Origin: Novosphingobium fuchskuhlense
GTDB lineage: Bacteria > Pseudomonadota > Alphaproteobacteria > Sphingomonadales > Sphingomonadaceae
Assembly: GCF_001519075.1 (NCBI RefSeq)
Contig: NZ_KQ954245.1
Span: 248,001-312,000, forward strand
Direction of reading: 5' to 3'
DNA: 64,000 nt
Within the stretch, counting starts at the first letter, position 1; each line of letters opens with the position of its first letter. Both the position numbers and the translations under genes were made by a program. The notes below the pieces were generated by a model that was given only the letters and a program-made list of their open reading frames with translations, did not search any database and was not told the DNA's origin. This document shows positions 8,822 to 15,760 of this stretch, in pieces.

Positions 8822-9709
8822 TTACCATTTCGCCACGCCGCGAATATCGACGTTGCCCCAAAACCCCCGGCGTAAAGCTTCAAGGAACGGACGAGGCGCT
8901 TCCCATCCTTTGGCGATCAGTTCGACCGTGGCGTCGAAATCGGATCGCAGCATGAGCAATTCGCCCAGGTGCTTTGCGACGATGCGTTCATCTCCGCGCC
9001 CAAGATTTGCAAACCAACCCGGTCCGGCTAGTTTGACTTCCAAGCGGCCCTGTTCGATCAGCGCGCAAATTGCCTCACGCGAAACTTCACCACCTACTCG
9101 GCAAACTTCCGCCAGTGGGATGTAGTTCCTGTCATCCGGCAGCCGGTCTTGCGGTATTTCAGAAATCCACCCAAGCTTTGTAGCGCGGGCGATAATCTGA
9201 TCATCGGTCAACACCGTATGATTGCGTTTCCAGAACTGACCCTTCGCGTTGGGCGCGCCATCGGCGGTGCAACGGTAGACCGATCCCCATCGGCGCAGAA
9301 ATTCCGCAGCGCAGCCGGCTCGGCTCATGTCGCGGTGCGCGATCAATGGGCGGGCAGTGAAACCGCGATCGGTGCGCGACTGGCCGATGCCGCGCTTCAT
9401 GCGGGTCTGCGGACGGATTTCAAGTTCACGGCGCCAGCGAGTCACGGTGGCGAGGCTGGCGTGGTAATGCCGTGCCGCGCCCTGTGAGCCGAGAGAGCGG
9501 AGGATCGCAAGAAAGTCAGCTGGGCAGTCACGGCGAAGTCCGACGACAGCGCAACGCTTGCAGCGGCCGCGTGAAGAGCGATTGATCACGACCCCGCAAT
9601 CCCGGCAGCGCTTGATCTCGCGGCGGTGCTTGCGCAGGCGCGCTCCGACGTTGGTCATGGCAAAGCTCCAGGCGAATAGCGGCAGGTCAATGGTGGCGGA
9701 CAAGGTCAT
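8822..9709 (-). CDS. Phage zinc-ribbon/HTH protein of unknown function
   Basis: A 295-residue basic protein. A four-cysteine zinc ribbon (C35, C38, C50, C53; CRDCG and CKRC) is followed by a putative helix-turn-helix (SQGAARHYHASLATVTRWRRE) and a long region with no recognised family. It precedes the terminase genes, so a late regulator or packaging accessory protein is possible. The ATG at 9709 was chosen because it overlaps the stop of the 46-residue upstream gene (ATGA). An internal ATG at 9658 has a better ribosome site (GGAG, 7-nt spacing) and could be the true or an additional start. Confidence 0.6.
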   Translation of the reverse strand: MTLSATIDLPLFAWSFAMTNVGARLRKHRREIKRCRDCGVVINRSSRGRCKRCAVVGLRRDCPADFLAILRSLGSQGAARHYHASLATVTRWRRELEIRPQTRMKRGIGQSRTDRGFTARPLIAHRDMSRAGCAAEFLRRWGSVYRCTADGAPNAKGQFWKRNHTVLTDDQIIARATKLGWISEIPQDRLPDDRNYIPLAEVCRVGGEVSREAICALIEQGRLEVKLAGPGWFANLGRGDERIVAKHLGELLMLRSDFDATVELIAKGWEAPRPFLEALRRGFWGNVDIRGVAKW

Positions 9710-9846
9710 GCGCCGTCGTTCCGCTCTGCGTGAAATCCGAACGGCTCTGTCTTGCTGCGCTCCGGCTTGCGGCTGTCGAACCAGCGCTTGTTCGCTTTGG
9801 GCGCTTCCAATGTCGGTATGTTGGTGTTGCGCGGGCGGTAGGTCAT
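9706..9846 (-). CDS. 46-residue basic phage micro-protein
   Basis: A short gene coding for MTYRPRNTNIPTLEAPKANK and then a basic tail ending in RNDGA. Both ends are 4-nt ATGA overlaps, with the stop of the upstream gene at 9843 and the start of the downstream gene at 9709. This coupling is the main evidence that it is translated. No domain is recognised. Confidence 0.55.
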   Translation of the reverse strand: MTYRPRNTNIPTLEAPKANKRWFDSRKPERSKTEPFGFHAERNDGA

Positions 9847-10319
9847 GCGGCGCCTCGACCATGCAAACCGGCTGCCGCATCAGCCTTGATCAACTCGATT
9901 TCTTCAGCGCTTGGTTTCCACCGATCCGGAGCAGGCAGGTGGCGATCACGCGGAATGACGTCGACGCCCAGCCGCGTGCGGCGCAGAGAAAGCAGTTCCT
10001 CGCCTTCCTTCAGGATCGTCGGCACGATCTGTCCGTGGTGAGTGCAGGTCCGGCGCGCGGCGGCGCAAGCTGCTTCGAGGATGTCGCGGGGAAGGTGCGC
10101 AACCTCGCCGGTGGCAACGGTCAGCCAGGCATGCGCGTCCTCGCCAGACATGCCGACCGGCTTGACCAGCGTAAGGCAGCTTGTGACGAGCGCGACGGCC
10201 TCAGTGGCGCCCGAAGGTGCCAGTTCCACGGGCTTCGAGTTCTGCAGCAACCTGCCGTCCGATGTCGACGAGCGCGGGCTTGGCAGCCGTGCCACCACCT
10301 GTCCGAATGTCTTTGCCAT
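9843..10319 (-). CDS. Conserved phage protein with LVTSCLTLV motif, function unknown
   Basis: A 158-residue soluble protein. The central segment LVTSCLTLVKPVGMSGEDAHAWL, then LPRDILEAACAAARRTCTHHGQIVPTI, recurs in sphingomonad prophages as I remember them, without known function. AAGGGGA 6 nt before the ATG at 10319 supports this start, even though it makes a 119-nt overlap with the upstream gene. It sits after a replisome-organiser-like gene, which suggests a replication role by position only. Confidence 0.62.
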   Translation of the reverse strand: MAKTFGQVVARLPSPRSSTSDGRLLQNSKPVELAPSGATEAVALVTSCLTLVKPVGMSGEDAHAWLTVATGEVAHLPRDILEAACAAARRTCTHHGQIVPTILKEGEELLSLRRTRLGVDVIPRDRHLPAPDRWKPSAEEIELIKADAAAGLHGRGAA

Positions 10320-10872
10320 TTGCAGTCCCCTTCAGTTCATCCGGAGCATAGATCGCGCCCCAACCCTTCATCACCGCGTGTTCGAGTAATCGGCCCGGTG
10401 GCCATTCACCGGTGGCCAGCTTGGCAATGTCGGCGAGAAAGCCGCGGTACGCCGTGGCCGTGTTCGGCAAGCGCTTGGCGCGGCGGTTCTTCAGGAAGTC
10501 TGCCCAGACCGAGCCATCAGCCCAATCCGGCTTGGGGAATTCGCCACCAGCCGGGGCCTTACGCGCAAGTGCGCTCGCGCAGGGGGATGTTTCCGGGTGG
10601 GTATGGGTGGGGGGGTTAGAGTTATTCTCATTGGGGGGGCGGGAAAGGGCGGGGGTGGCCGTGACTGTCCCATCCATGTCCCGTGACTGTCCCGTGACTG
10701 TCCCGTCCATGTCACGCGTATTGGCGCGTTGACGGCGCTTGCGTTCACGAGCGGCAGCGCGCGTCGCCTCGATTGCCGCATCTCGTTCTTCAATTGCACG
10801 CACGGCGATCAGGATGGCATCAAACGGCGCTCCTGCATCAGCCATGGCCTTCATGAGTTCCGAGGTGGTCAC
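10201..10872 (-). CDS. Putative phage replication/primosome protein, low-complexity middle
   Basis: A 223-residue protein. The N-terminus is helical and basic (ARERKRRQRANTRD); the middle holds a duplicated RDMDGTVT element and a Pro/Thr/His run; the C-terminal half (WADFLKNRRAKRLPNTATAY, then LEHAVMKGWGAIYAPDELKG) looks like the C-terminal DNA-binding part of phage replisome organisers. The GTG start at 10872 overlaps the upstream RusA-like stop (GTGA). The coding DNA contains two G-rich runs and an 11-nt repeat that could be unstable. The replication role is inferred. Confidence 0.6.
   Translation of the reverse strand: MTTSELMKAMADAGAPFDAILIAVRAIEERDAAIEATRAAARERKRRQRANTRDMDGTVTGQSRDMDGTVTATPALSRPPNENNSNPPTHTHPETSPCASALARKAPAGGEFPKPDWADGSVWADFLKNRRAKRLPNTATAYRGFLADIAKLATGEWPPGRLLEHAVMKGWGAIYAPDELKGTANGKDIRTGGGTAAKPALVDIGRQVAAELEARGTGTFGRH
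10595..10655 (+). other. Two adjacent G-quadruplex-forming motifs
   Basis: On the plus strand, 10595-10615 has four G-tracts (GGG, GGG, GGG, G7) with loops of 1, 3 and 1 nt. Next, 10633-10655 has G7, GGG, GGG, G5 with loops of 1, 3 and 1 nt. Both lie inside the gene at 10201-10872, on its template strand. Confidence 0.5.
10661..10714 (+). repeat. Short direct repeat GTGACTGTCCC, three copies
   Basis: GTGACTGTCCC occurs at 10661, 10683 and 10694, with a near-copy of the adjoining CCATGTC between. On the coding strand it encodes the duplicated DMDGTVT residues of the replication-like protein. Confidence 0.7.
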
Positions 10873-11207
10873 AGCGCGTGCACCTCGATCTCAAGCCGCC
10901 CAGGTGCTTCCGGCTCGGCATATTCGTACAGCGGCACGAACCGGCTATCGTTCACCTTGAGCGCGTCCGCGATGCCATCGAAGATGGGTTTGCAGCGGTT
11001 GCCGAAATTGACCCGATCCCCGCGCCGGTTCGGTGGCACGAAGCGAATGCGCACCACGATGTCACCTTGATCCGGTGCCGTTACCTTGGCTGCGAGAGCG
11101 GCAGCCTTCGCCCATGCGCGCCACTTGGCCGTGACGGAGGACTTGCCTCGCCAGTGGCCTTTGGCGTGCCCTGAGAGAGCGGCAGGAGGGAACGGCAACC
11201 GGATCAT
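10869..11207 (-). CDS. RusA-like Holliday junction resolvase
   Basis: A 112-residue protein resembling the RusA family. It has an N-terminal IRLPFPPAALSGHAKGHWR, a strand IVVRIRFVPPNRRGDRVNFGNRCKPIFDGIADAL and a VNDSRF near the end. In RusA the metal-binding aspartates fall in the DxDN..K..D and ND/DD segments; here the first is relaxed to DRVNFGN, so catalytic competence should be checked. RusA proteins cut four-way junctions in phage recombination or head-filling. The stop overlaps the GTG of the next gene. Confidence 0.68.
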   Translation of the reverse strand: MIRLPFPPAALSGHAKGHWRGKSSVTAKWRAWAKAAALAAKVTAPDQGDIVVRIRFVPPNRRGDRVNFGNRCKPIFDGIADALKVNDSRFVPLYEYAEPEAPGRLEIEVHAL

Positions 11208-11210
11208 AGG

Positions 11211-12122
11211 TCAGGCTTCGGCGCTACCGACAAACAGCGGCAGGCCGGTATCAGCCTTGACCTGCTCACAGGCCTCGGTGAACGCGTGCTCGAACACCAT
11301 ATCCGGCCGCCAGAGGTCGAACCAGAACACGATGCCGCCGCCCTGCCTGCGGTAGCGGAACCGTGCGAGGATCTGGTCAAGCACCCGGGCGCGCGCGAAG
11401 ATCGGGATGCAGATCATGAATGCGTTGGGGAGCACCAGCTTGTTGCCGCTCGCGTCGAGGTGTTCCGACTGGAACACGACTTCAGCCTCGCCGCTCGAAA
11501 GATTGCGGGCCTCGCGCAGCGTCGACGCTTCATTGACCTGCAGGCCTCGCGCGATCTCGATCAGCTTGGAAGGGCTGGCGAGATTGCCGCCGGACTTCGA
11601 AAGGAAGTCCTTGGCCGCATCGGACTGCGGCTTGTCGGAAGTCACGTCGACGATATGATCTTCGAGAAACGCCGCGAAGTCAGCCATCGACATGGGCTTG
11701 CCGTCAGCCTTGCTCCACGCCTTCCACTCGTCGGACAACGGAAAGCTGTAGACCGCCTTGTGCTTGAGGTTGCAGGGGTCGCTCTCGTAGCCAGCAAAGT
11801 GGTAATCGAAGATCGCAGTCAGCTTCGGCGCTTCCATATTGTCGACCGCGAAGACCGCGCTGTTGCCGCCCTTGAAGCGGTTCACATGGTCGATGAAGCT
11901 GTCCAGCCGCGTGTGGGTTGCCGTGCCGGTGCGGCGCAGCGGAATGTCGCGGTAGGGATCGAGCTGCGACGGGCTGATGATCTCGACCTTGTCGCCGAGA
12001 AGTGCCGGCGCTTCAGTCCCATCGCGCGGATCCTTGATGGTGACGATCAGGCCGCGCAGGTGGTCGCTGGCGGCGGCAATGCTGTCGCGAACGATAGCGC
12101 CCGCCTCTGTGGTGTCGGTCAT
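11211..12122 (-). CDS. DUF2303 family phage protein
   Basis: A 303-residue protein with the DUF2303 (COG5532) pattern: LDSFIDHVNRFKGGNSAVFAV, then LTAIFDYHFAG, then a W-x-x-W segment and FAAFLEDHIVDV, and a beta-rich C-terminal domain. The family is common in phages of Proteobacteria next to replication or recombination genes; its function is unknown. It lies 3 bp upstream of the RusA-like gene and 11 bp downstream of the next small gene, as part of one operon. Confidence 0.85.
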   Translation of the reverse strand: MTDTTEAGAIVRDSIAAASDHLRGLIVTIKDPRDGTEAPALLGDKVEIISPSQLDPYRDIPLRRTGTATHTRLDSFIDHVNRFKGGNSAVFAVDNMEAPKLTAIFDYHFAGYESDPCNLKHKAVYSFPLSDEWKAWSKADGKPMSMADFAAFLEDHIVDVTSDKPQSDAAKDFLSKSGGNLASPSKLIEIARGLQVNEASTLREARNLSSGEAEVVFQSEHLDASGNKLVLPNAFMICIPIFARARVLDQILARFRYRRQGGGIVFWFDLWRPDMVFEHAFTEACEQVKADTGLPLFVGSAEA

Positions 12123-12133
12123 GTCTGGTCCTT

Positions 12134-12562
12134 TCAGGCGCTGCGCACAGTGCGCGGTTCAGCGGTGATCTCGCGGATGGTGCCGAACAGGTTGCCTTGG
12201 CCTGGCTTGTTCGGCGTGAAGCGGTTGTCGTCCGTGACCCAGCCGATCGTGCGGCTCACCTTCTCCGGCGGCAGCTTCAGAGTGACCTGCGGCGTGAAAA
12301 AATAGACGCCGTCATGCTCGCGCTCGACATCGATGGTCAGCGTGATCTTGCCCTTGACCTTCTTGCCGGTGTCGACGCCGAGCTCTTCCATGTCCGCCGA
12401 GAATTCCTGCAGCTTGTCGGCGCAGTCCTGATTGAACGCGCCATCGTTCAGCATGGCGATCAGGTCGGTGAGCGTGGTGACAGAAGGATAGCGCCTGCCG
12501 CCATCTGCAGCTCGATCTTCGATGATTTCCCCGGTGTCCGAGTCGTAGTTTTCCTTGGGCAT
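12134..12562 (-). CDS. Conserved phage protein of unknown function
   Basis: A 142-residue acidic protein beginning MPKENYDSDTGEIIED. The beta-rich C-terminal half (KVKGKITLTIDVEREHDGVY) resembles small partner proteins found with DUF2303 genes. The ATG at 12562 is favoured because GAGGAG lies 6 nt upstream; an extension to 12646 lacks a ribosome site and overlaps another gene. No domain assignment is possible. Confidence 0.68.
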   Translation of the reverse strand: MPKENYDSDTGEIIEDRAADGGRRYPSVTTLTDLIAMLNDGAFNQDCADKLQEFSADMEELGVDTGKKVKGKITLTIDVEREHDGVYFFTPQVTLKLPPEKVSRTIGWVTDDNRFTPNKPGQGNLFGTIREITAEPRTVRSA

Positions 12563-12638
12563 TTCATTCTCCTCGGCGCGGGGTACAAAGGGATCGAGCG
12601 TCGCGCCGTCGCTCGTCGTGGAAATGGCGGCGCGGCGC

Positions 12639-12800
12639 TTACCCACGCGGCTCCAGTTCGGGCAGCGGCGGCAGGCCCATATCGGAGCGCATCAGGCGGG
12701 CCTTGGCGCGATACCGTTCGCGGTCGCCAAGACAGCGCAGTTCGGACAGCGTGCGGCCCGCGTCTGACGCGGTGGGACGGCGGCGGAACAGGCGCATCAT
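12639..12800 (-). CDS. 53-residue basic phage protein
   Basis: Starts MMRLFRRRPTASDAGRTL and contains LGDRERYRAKARLMRSDMG. The ATG at 12800 overlaps the stop of the methyltransferase gene (ATGA) and the TAA is at 12639-12641. It fills the gap between two genes of the operon. Function unknown; the Arg-rich helix could bind nucleic acid. Confidence 0.6.
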   Translation of the reverse strand: MMRLFRRRPTASDAGRTLSELRCLGDRERYRAKARLMRSDMGLPPLPELEPRG

Positions 12801-13438
12801 GCGGCGGGCTCCCGATAATCCTCAGCCCGCTCCAGGCGCTTCCGGCATGGCGCGATCCAGTCAAAGCGGGTGTCGTCCTCGCCGTCGATCCACACGAGCC
12901 AGCAATAGGCAGTTGCGGTCGATCCCTCAGGAGCCAGACGGCCCCGATGCATCACTACGCGCTCGGCAAATTGGAGAACAAAGCTGGGCGGATTGACTTT
13001 GAACAGGCTCTCGTACCGGCCCTGCCCTTCAAGAAAGGCAGTGCGCACGATCATGGCAAAACCATGCTCGCTGCTGGCGGCCGCGCGCGCGATAAACTGC
13101 TCGGCAAGGCGGAACGGCGGGTTTGTGATGGTCCAGTCGACCATCGGCGGCACCGGGCCCCACAGATAGTCAGCCACCGGAAAACCTGCGCCATAATCAT
13201 GGACGTCCGCGGCTTCGACGGTGCCGAAATACTCGGCCAGCGGGCGCGCCATGTGTCCGCGATTGGCAGCGGGTTCGCGGCAGGTCAGTTCGCAACAGTC
13301 ATCCCGTTCCGGGCACCAGTTGCGCACCAGCCATTCGCAGAGCGCGCGGGTGGCCCACGGGGGGGTGGGAAAATCGTCCAAGCTGTCGTGCGCCTCATGA
13401 CGTTGCTGCATCACGGCCGAGGATCGGTTCTGGCTCAT
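12797..13438 (-). CDS. Phage class I SAM-dependent methyltransferase (NPPF type)
   Basis: A 213-residue protein. DDFPTPPWATRALCEWL and the following CREPAANRGHM take the place of motif I. VEAADVHDYGAGF is the acidic loop and WTITNPPFRLAEQFI is catalytic motif IV, with the NPPF typical of N6-adenine or exocyclic-amine DNA methyltransferases. The motif I Gly-rich loop is degenerate (normally DPCAGxG). A DNA-modification role, such as protection from host restriction, is inferred. Stop and start overlap neighbours by ATGA. Confidence 0.75.
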   Translation of the reverse strand: MSQNRSSAVMQQRHEAHDSLDDFPTPPWATRALCEWLVRNWCPERDDCCELTCREPAANRGHMARPLAEYFGTVEAADVHDYGAGFPVADYLWGPVPPMVDWTITNPPFRLAEQFIARAAASSEHGFAMIVRTAFLEGQGRYESLFKVNPPSFVLQFAERVVMHRGRLAPEGSTATAYCWLVWIDGEDDTRFDWIAPCRKRLERAEDYREPAA

Positions 13439-13689
13439 GCCGCACCCGCCCGCACTTGCCCGGCAAGCTGCTCATATGCGGTATCGGACAGGTCGAAGAG
13501 GCTCATCACCTCTTCGCGCGAAACGCCCTTGGCGATGGCCCGGCGTGCCTGATCATGGCCCGCAACCTGCGCGCTGAACTTGCCATCGCGCTCGGCCAGC
13601 ATGGCGAGGATGCGATCGCGCAGCGTGGCGCTCCCCTCTTGCATCGCCTCACGGTGTGCAGGGTCGTTGCCGCCCATCTGGCGCGTCAT
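13435..13689 (-). CDS. Small phage protein of unknown function
   Basis: An 84-residue soluble helical protein. The C-terminal part AIAKGVSREEVMSLFDLSDTAYEQLA looks like a helix-turn-helix, so it may bind DNA, but no family is recognised. It is linked by 4-nt overlaps to the methyltransferase downstream and the DnaA-like gene upstream. Confidence 0.6.
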   Translation of the reverse strand: MTRQMGGNDPAHREAMQEGSATLRDRILAMLAERDGKFSAQVAGHDQARRAIAKGVSREEVMSLFDLSDTAYEQLAGQVRAGAA

Positions 13690-14339
13690 GCCAGTTTCTC
13701 CAGCGTTTCAGTCACCAGCGGATTGCGCGCGGCATACTTGGGGAGGTTGTCGATCAGGTGCTTGATCGAACTGTGATCGCGGCCCAAACGGCGCCCAATC
13801 TTCTGCAGGGACTGTCCCCGGCGGCGCAGCACAGAAGCGACAACGCAGCGCGCCTCGACCGCCGCAGTCTCGTGCGACCGGCTCAGCACGTCCTCGGCGC
13901 TGATGTTCATCAGCTGCGAAACCTTCTTGACCAAGGCGCGCGTGGGATTGTCGAGCTTGGTTTCCCGAAGCCGGATCCGATGCTCGGCGCACAGGCCAGA
14001 CGCGTTCTTCCGGTCCAGTCCGACCTGGCACACCGAACAGCGCTTCGTGTTCGGGTGCAGGAACGCCCGCACGCAATGGATGCAGCGCCCGGTCTTGTTC
14101 CGGCGCACGTTCAAAGCACCGCCGCAGTCGGCGCACTGGTGCTTCGACACGCGCGGATTGGATGCAACGCGCTTCACGTTGTCGTTGATGTGCGGCATCC
14201 CGAGGGGCGGCAGACCGCGCGAGATCAGGATGCTGTCGCGCAGCTTCGCCGATCCGCGCGCCATGTCGCGGAAATCGCAGAAGTCGGCATAGCGCAGCGC
14301 GGCGTTGTCGGCAGGCGCGTAGGCTGGGCGGGCGCTCAT
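13686..14339 (-). CDS. DnaA domain IV-like phage protein with two zinc modules
   Basis: A 217-residue protein. Two zinc-binding modules are visible: C69-x2-C72...C86-x2-C89 and C101-x2-C104...C117-x2-H120. The C-terminal region, about residues 140-205, resembles DnaA domain IV: VEARCVVASVLRRRGQSLQK leads into IGRRLGRDHSSIKHLI, matching the DnaA signature GGRDHTTVxHA. No AAA+ domain is present. It may be an origin- or operator-binding protein. Linked by ATGA overlaps on both sides. Confidence 0.72.
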   Translation of the reverse strand: MSARPAYAPADNAALRYADFCDFRDMARGSAKLRDSILISRGLPPLGMPHINDNVKRVASNPRVSKHQCADCGGALNVRRNKTGRCIHCVRAFLHPNTKRCSVCQVGLDRKNASGLCAEHRIRLRETKLDNPTRALVKKVSQLMNISAEDVLSRSHETAAVEARCVVASVLRRRGQSLQKIGRRLGRDHSSIKHLIDNLPKYAARNPLVTETLEKLA

Positions 14340-14773
14340 GCTGCCACCCGCAGACGCTTGCGTTCCACCGAAAGGATATGCGCCGAAAGCCCCTCGACGC
14401 AGGCCTTGAGCGCAGGCAGGCTATCGAGCTCGCCCTTGATGCCTTTGGCCCGTACCATCGCCGCCAGTGCGTCGGAAAGCAGCGCCACCGGTTCGCCATC
14501 CTCGCTCGGGGGCGGGGCGTAGAGCGCCTGAAACGGGGCAAGGAACTCCTCGCCAAATGCCGCGGCGATCCGGGCCAGCGTGACAGACCCGATATCGTTC
14601 TTCTCGTTGCGGATGTTGGCAACGGTGCCGGCGGAGATGCCTACGCGATCGGCAAGCATCTGGTCCGTCAACTCATGCTCGCGCTGGATATCGCGGATGA
14701 TGTTGGCCGCAGCGCGGCGCAGTGATTTTGTGTCCGGCAAAGCGAAGGGCAGCAAGACATTGCGGTCAAGCAT
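14336..14773 (-). CDS. XRE-family helix-turn-helix regulator
   Basis: A 145-residue protein. The HTH is ELTDQMLADRVGISAGTVANIRNEKNDIGSVTLARIAAAFG, a canonical XRE/Cro/CI domain at about residues 35-75. The C-terminal half has no recognised fold. The ATG at 14773 has GGAG 9 nt upstream. It sits in the leftward unit downstream of the Cro-like gene and upstream of the DnaA-like gene, so it is probably a delayed regulator of early leftward genes. Confidence 0.75.
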   Translation of the reverse strand: MLDRNVLLPFALPDTKSLRRAAANIIRDIQREHELTDQMLADRVGISAGTVANIRNEKNDIGSVTLARIAAAFGEEFLAPFQALYAPPPSEDGEPVALLSDALAAMVRAKGIKGELDSLPALKACVEGLSAHILSVERKRLRVAA

Positions 14774-14897
14774 CGGGTATTGCTCCATTATGGCTGGAAC
14801 AGGGAACATCGAAGAAAGACGGGACCGCAGGGTATTGGGGGGCTGCGGTCCCGCAGGTGCCCAGCGGCGGTTGCATGTCGCCGGGGGGAGAGTTCAT
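14766..14897 (-). CDS. Possible 43-residue leader-like protein
   Basis: ATG at 14897 overlaps the stop of the upstream 36-residue gene (ATGA). The product is Pro/Cys/Gly-rich (MNSPPGDMQPPLG...). Its last codons contain the ribosome site and start of the XRE gene, as in a coupling leader. An 11-bp inverted repeat lies inside it. Coding status is uncertain. Confidence 0.3.
   Translation of the reverse strand: MNSPPGDMQPPLGTCGTAAPQYPAVPSFFDVPCSSHNGAIPDA
14820..14853. repeat. Strong inverted repeat (possible terminator or attenuator)
   Basis: CGGGACCGCAG (14820-14830) and CTGCGGTCCCG (14843-14853) are perfectly complementary with a 12-nt loop. There is no clean T-tract on either strand, so an attenuator or RNA-stability element in the leftward transcript is as likely as an intrinsic terminator. 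Confidence 0.5.
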
Positions 14898-15004
14898 TGG
14901 CGCGGCTCGCGGTCGTTGAAGCCGGTAAACGGGCCGAAAGCCCAAGCCGCGAGACAGGCGAGGGCGATCCACCACAAGGCGATCACGATCAGGGCGTCCG
15001 TCAT
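14894..15004 (-). CDS. 36-residue single-span membrane micro-protein
   Basis: The product begins MTDALIVIALWWIALACLAA and ends in FNDREPRQ: one hydrophobic helix with a short polar tail. GGAGG lies 10 nt before the ATG at 15004. It heads the short chain leading to the XRE gene. Function unknown; small membrane proteins in this position often modify phage-host interaction. Confidence 0.5.
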   Translation of the reverse strand: MTDALIVIALWWIALACLAAWAFGPFTGFNDREPRQ

Positions 15005-15019
15005 CGGTCAGTGCCCTCC

Positions 15020-15080
15020 GGCGGCGCAGATTGACTCCGCGCCGCCTTCGGCCATCCTGTCGGAGCGACCCGAGACAGGA
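15020..15080. repeat. Two tandem inverted repeats in a leader region
   Basis: GGCGGCGC (15020-15027) pairs with GCGCCGCC (15039-15046), and TCCTGTC (15055-15061) pairs with GACAGGA (15074-15080). They lie in the 256-bp stretch 15005-15260, in which I see no convincing gene. On the leftward transcript they precede the 36-residue membrane-protein gene. Confidence 0.45.
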
Positions 15081-15260
15081 GAATCAAAATGTCTGAAGAT
15101 GTACGCGTCACCAATTGGCCAGCTGGCGGCTCGCATCAGGCAGTTGCGCTTGAGATGTGAAAGATTTTGCGCGCGACACACTACGAAGCGGCAACAAATC
15201 TTGACGACGATGTCGCCTTGTTCACCCGATGCCTTAGGGTCGTATTTGGAAAATCCGATA

Positions 15261-15428
15261 CTACGTCCTGAAGGCAGCGTCGACGGCGTCGAGCTTGAGC
15301 TTGGCGTCGTCCTGGCGCTCGCCGGTGACGAAAGCGTAGAACGCTTCCGCGTCGGTAAGGTCGCGGCCATTGCTGAGTGCAAGGGCAACGCAATCGAGCG
15401 CAACGCGCTGTTCTTCGATCGTACGCAT
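15261..15428 (-). CDS. 55-residue acidic phage protein
   Basis: Begins MRTIEEQRVALDCVALALSN and continues with GRDLTDAEAFYAFVTGE: a helical, soluble small protein. AAGGAG lies 7 nt before the ATG at 15428, a strong ribosome site. It is second in the leftward unit after the Cro-like gene. Family unknown; small regulators are common here. Confidence 0.62.
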   Translation of the reverse strand: MRTIEEQRVALDCVALALSNGRDLTDAEAFYAFVTGERQDDAKLKLDAVDAAFRT

Positions 15429-15462
15429 GTCGTTTCTCCTTGGGGAATGGGGCCGGCCATCG

Positions 15463-15666
15463 TCACGCCGCCGACTGGCTGGGGCGCTGAGCGATGTTGA
15501 GCATGATACCCTTCTCTCTCGCGAGGGCTTCAATGCCGGGGATGCGCCACTTCGGGATTGACCCGGATGACTTCCAACTCGACACGGTGGTCGGGGCGAG
15601 ATCGAGCGCCACAGCAACAGCAACAGTGCCGCCAAGAGCCTCAATGATGTCCGAAGGTGTATCCAT
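15463..15666 (-). CDS. Cro-like (YdaS-type) HTH repressor
   Basis: A 67-residue protein. DIIEALGGTVAVAVALDLAP followed by TTVSSWKSSGSIPKWR is the helix-turn-helix typical of phage Cro/YdaS-like proteins encoded divergently from an S24 repressor. The ATG at 15666 lies only 6 nt after the predicted -10 box (15678-15673, minus strand), so the mRNA is probably leaderless. It opens the leftward unit. It would compete with the repressor at the TTACGA-type operators. Confidence 0.82.
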   Translation of the reverse strand: MDTPSDIIEALGGTVAVAVALDLAPTTVSSWKSSGSIPKWRIPGIEALAREKGIMLNIAQRPSQSAA

Positions 15667-15672
15667 GCAGGA

Positions 15673-15754
15673 GAATTACGATATTCGTAAGCTGCCTGCA
15701 AGGGGAAAAGTTACGATGTCCGTTATCGACGGGGGCTTACGATTTTCGCATGGT
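15673..15754. promoter_or_regulatory. Divergent phage switch: three operators and two promoters
   Basis: Operators: TTACGATATTCGTAA (15676-15690, perfect dyad), TTACGATGTCCGTTA (15711-15725) and TTACGATTTTCGCAT (15737-15751). Leftward promoter: CTGCAA at 15696-15701 (read TTGCAG) with TAATTC at 15678-15673. Rightward promoter: TCGACG (15726-15731) and CATGGT (15749-15754). Both have 17-nt spacers and an operator starting 6 nt after the -35 box. The predicted transcript starts coincide with the two ATGs. Confidence 0.65.
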
Positions 15755-15760
15755 GTCCCG

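Noticed and set aside
10595..10714. CRISPR array
   Set aside because: The repeats are only 11 nt, two are directly adjacent without spacers, and they lie inside a coding region.
15008..15466. 152-codon minus-strand frame in the leader region
   Set aside because: It overlaps the 55-residue gene with the strong AAGGAG site in another frame and is Ser/Pro/Thr-rich without domain features.
15494..15760. Upstream extension of the repressor frame to 15494
   Set aside because: It covers the Cro-like gene on the other strand and the operators, and the added residues are not family-like.
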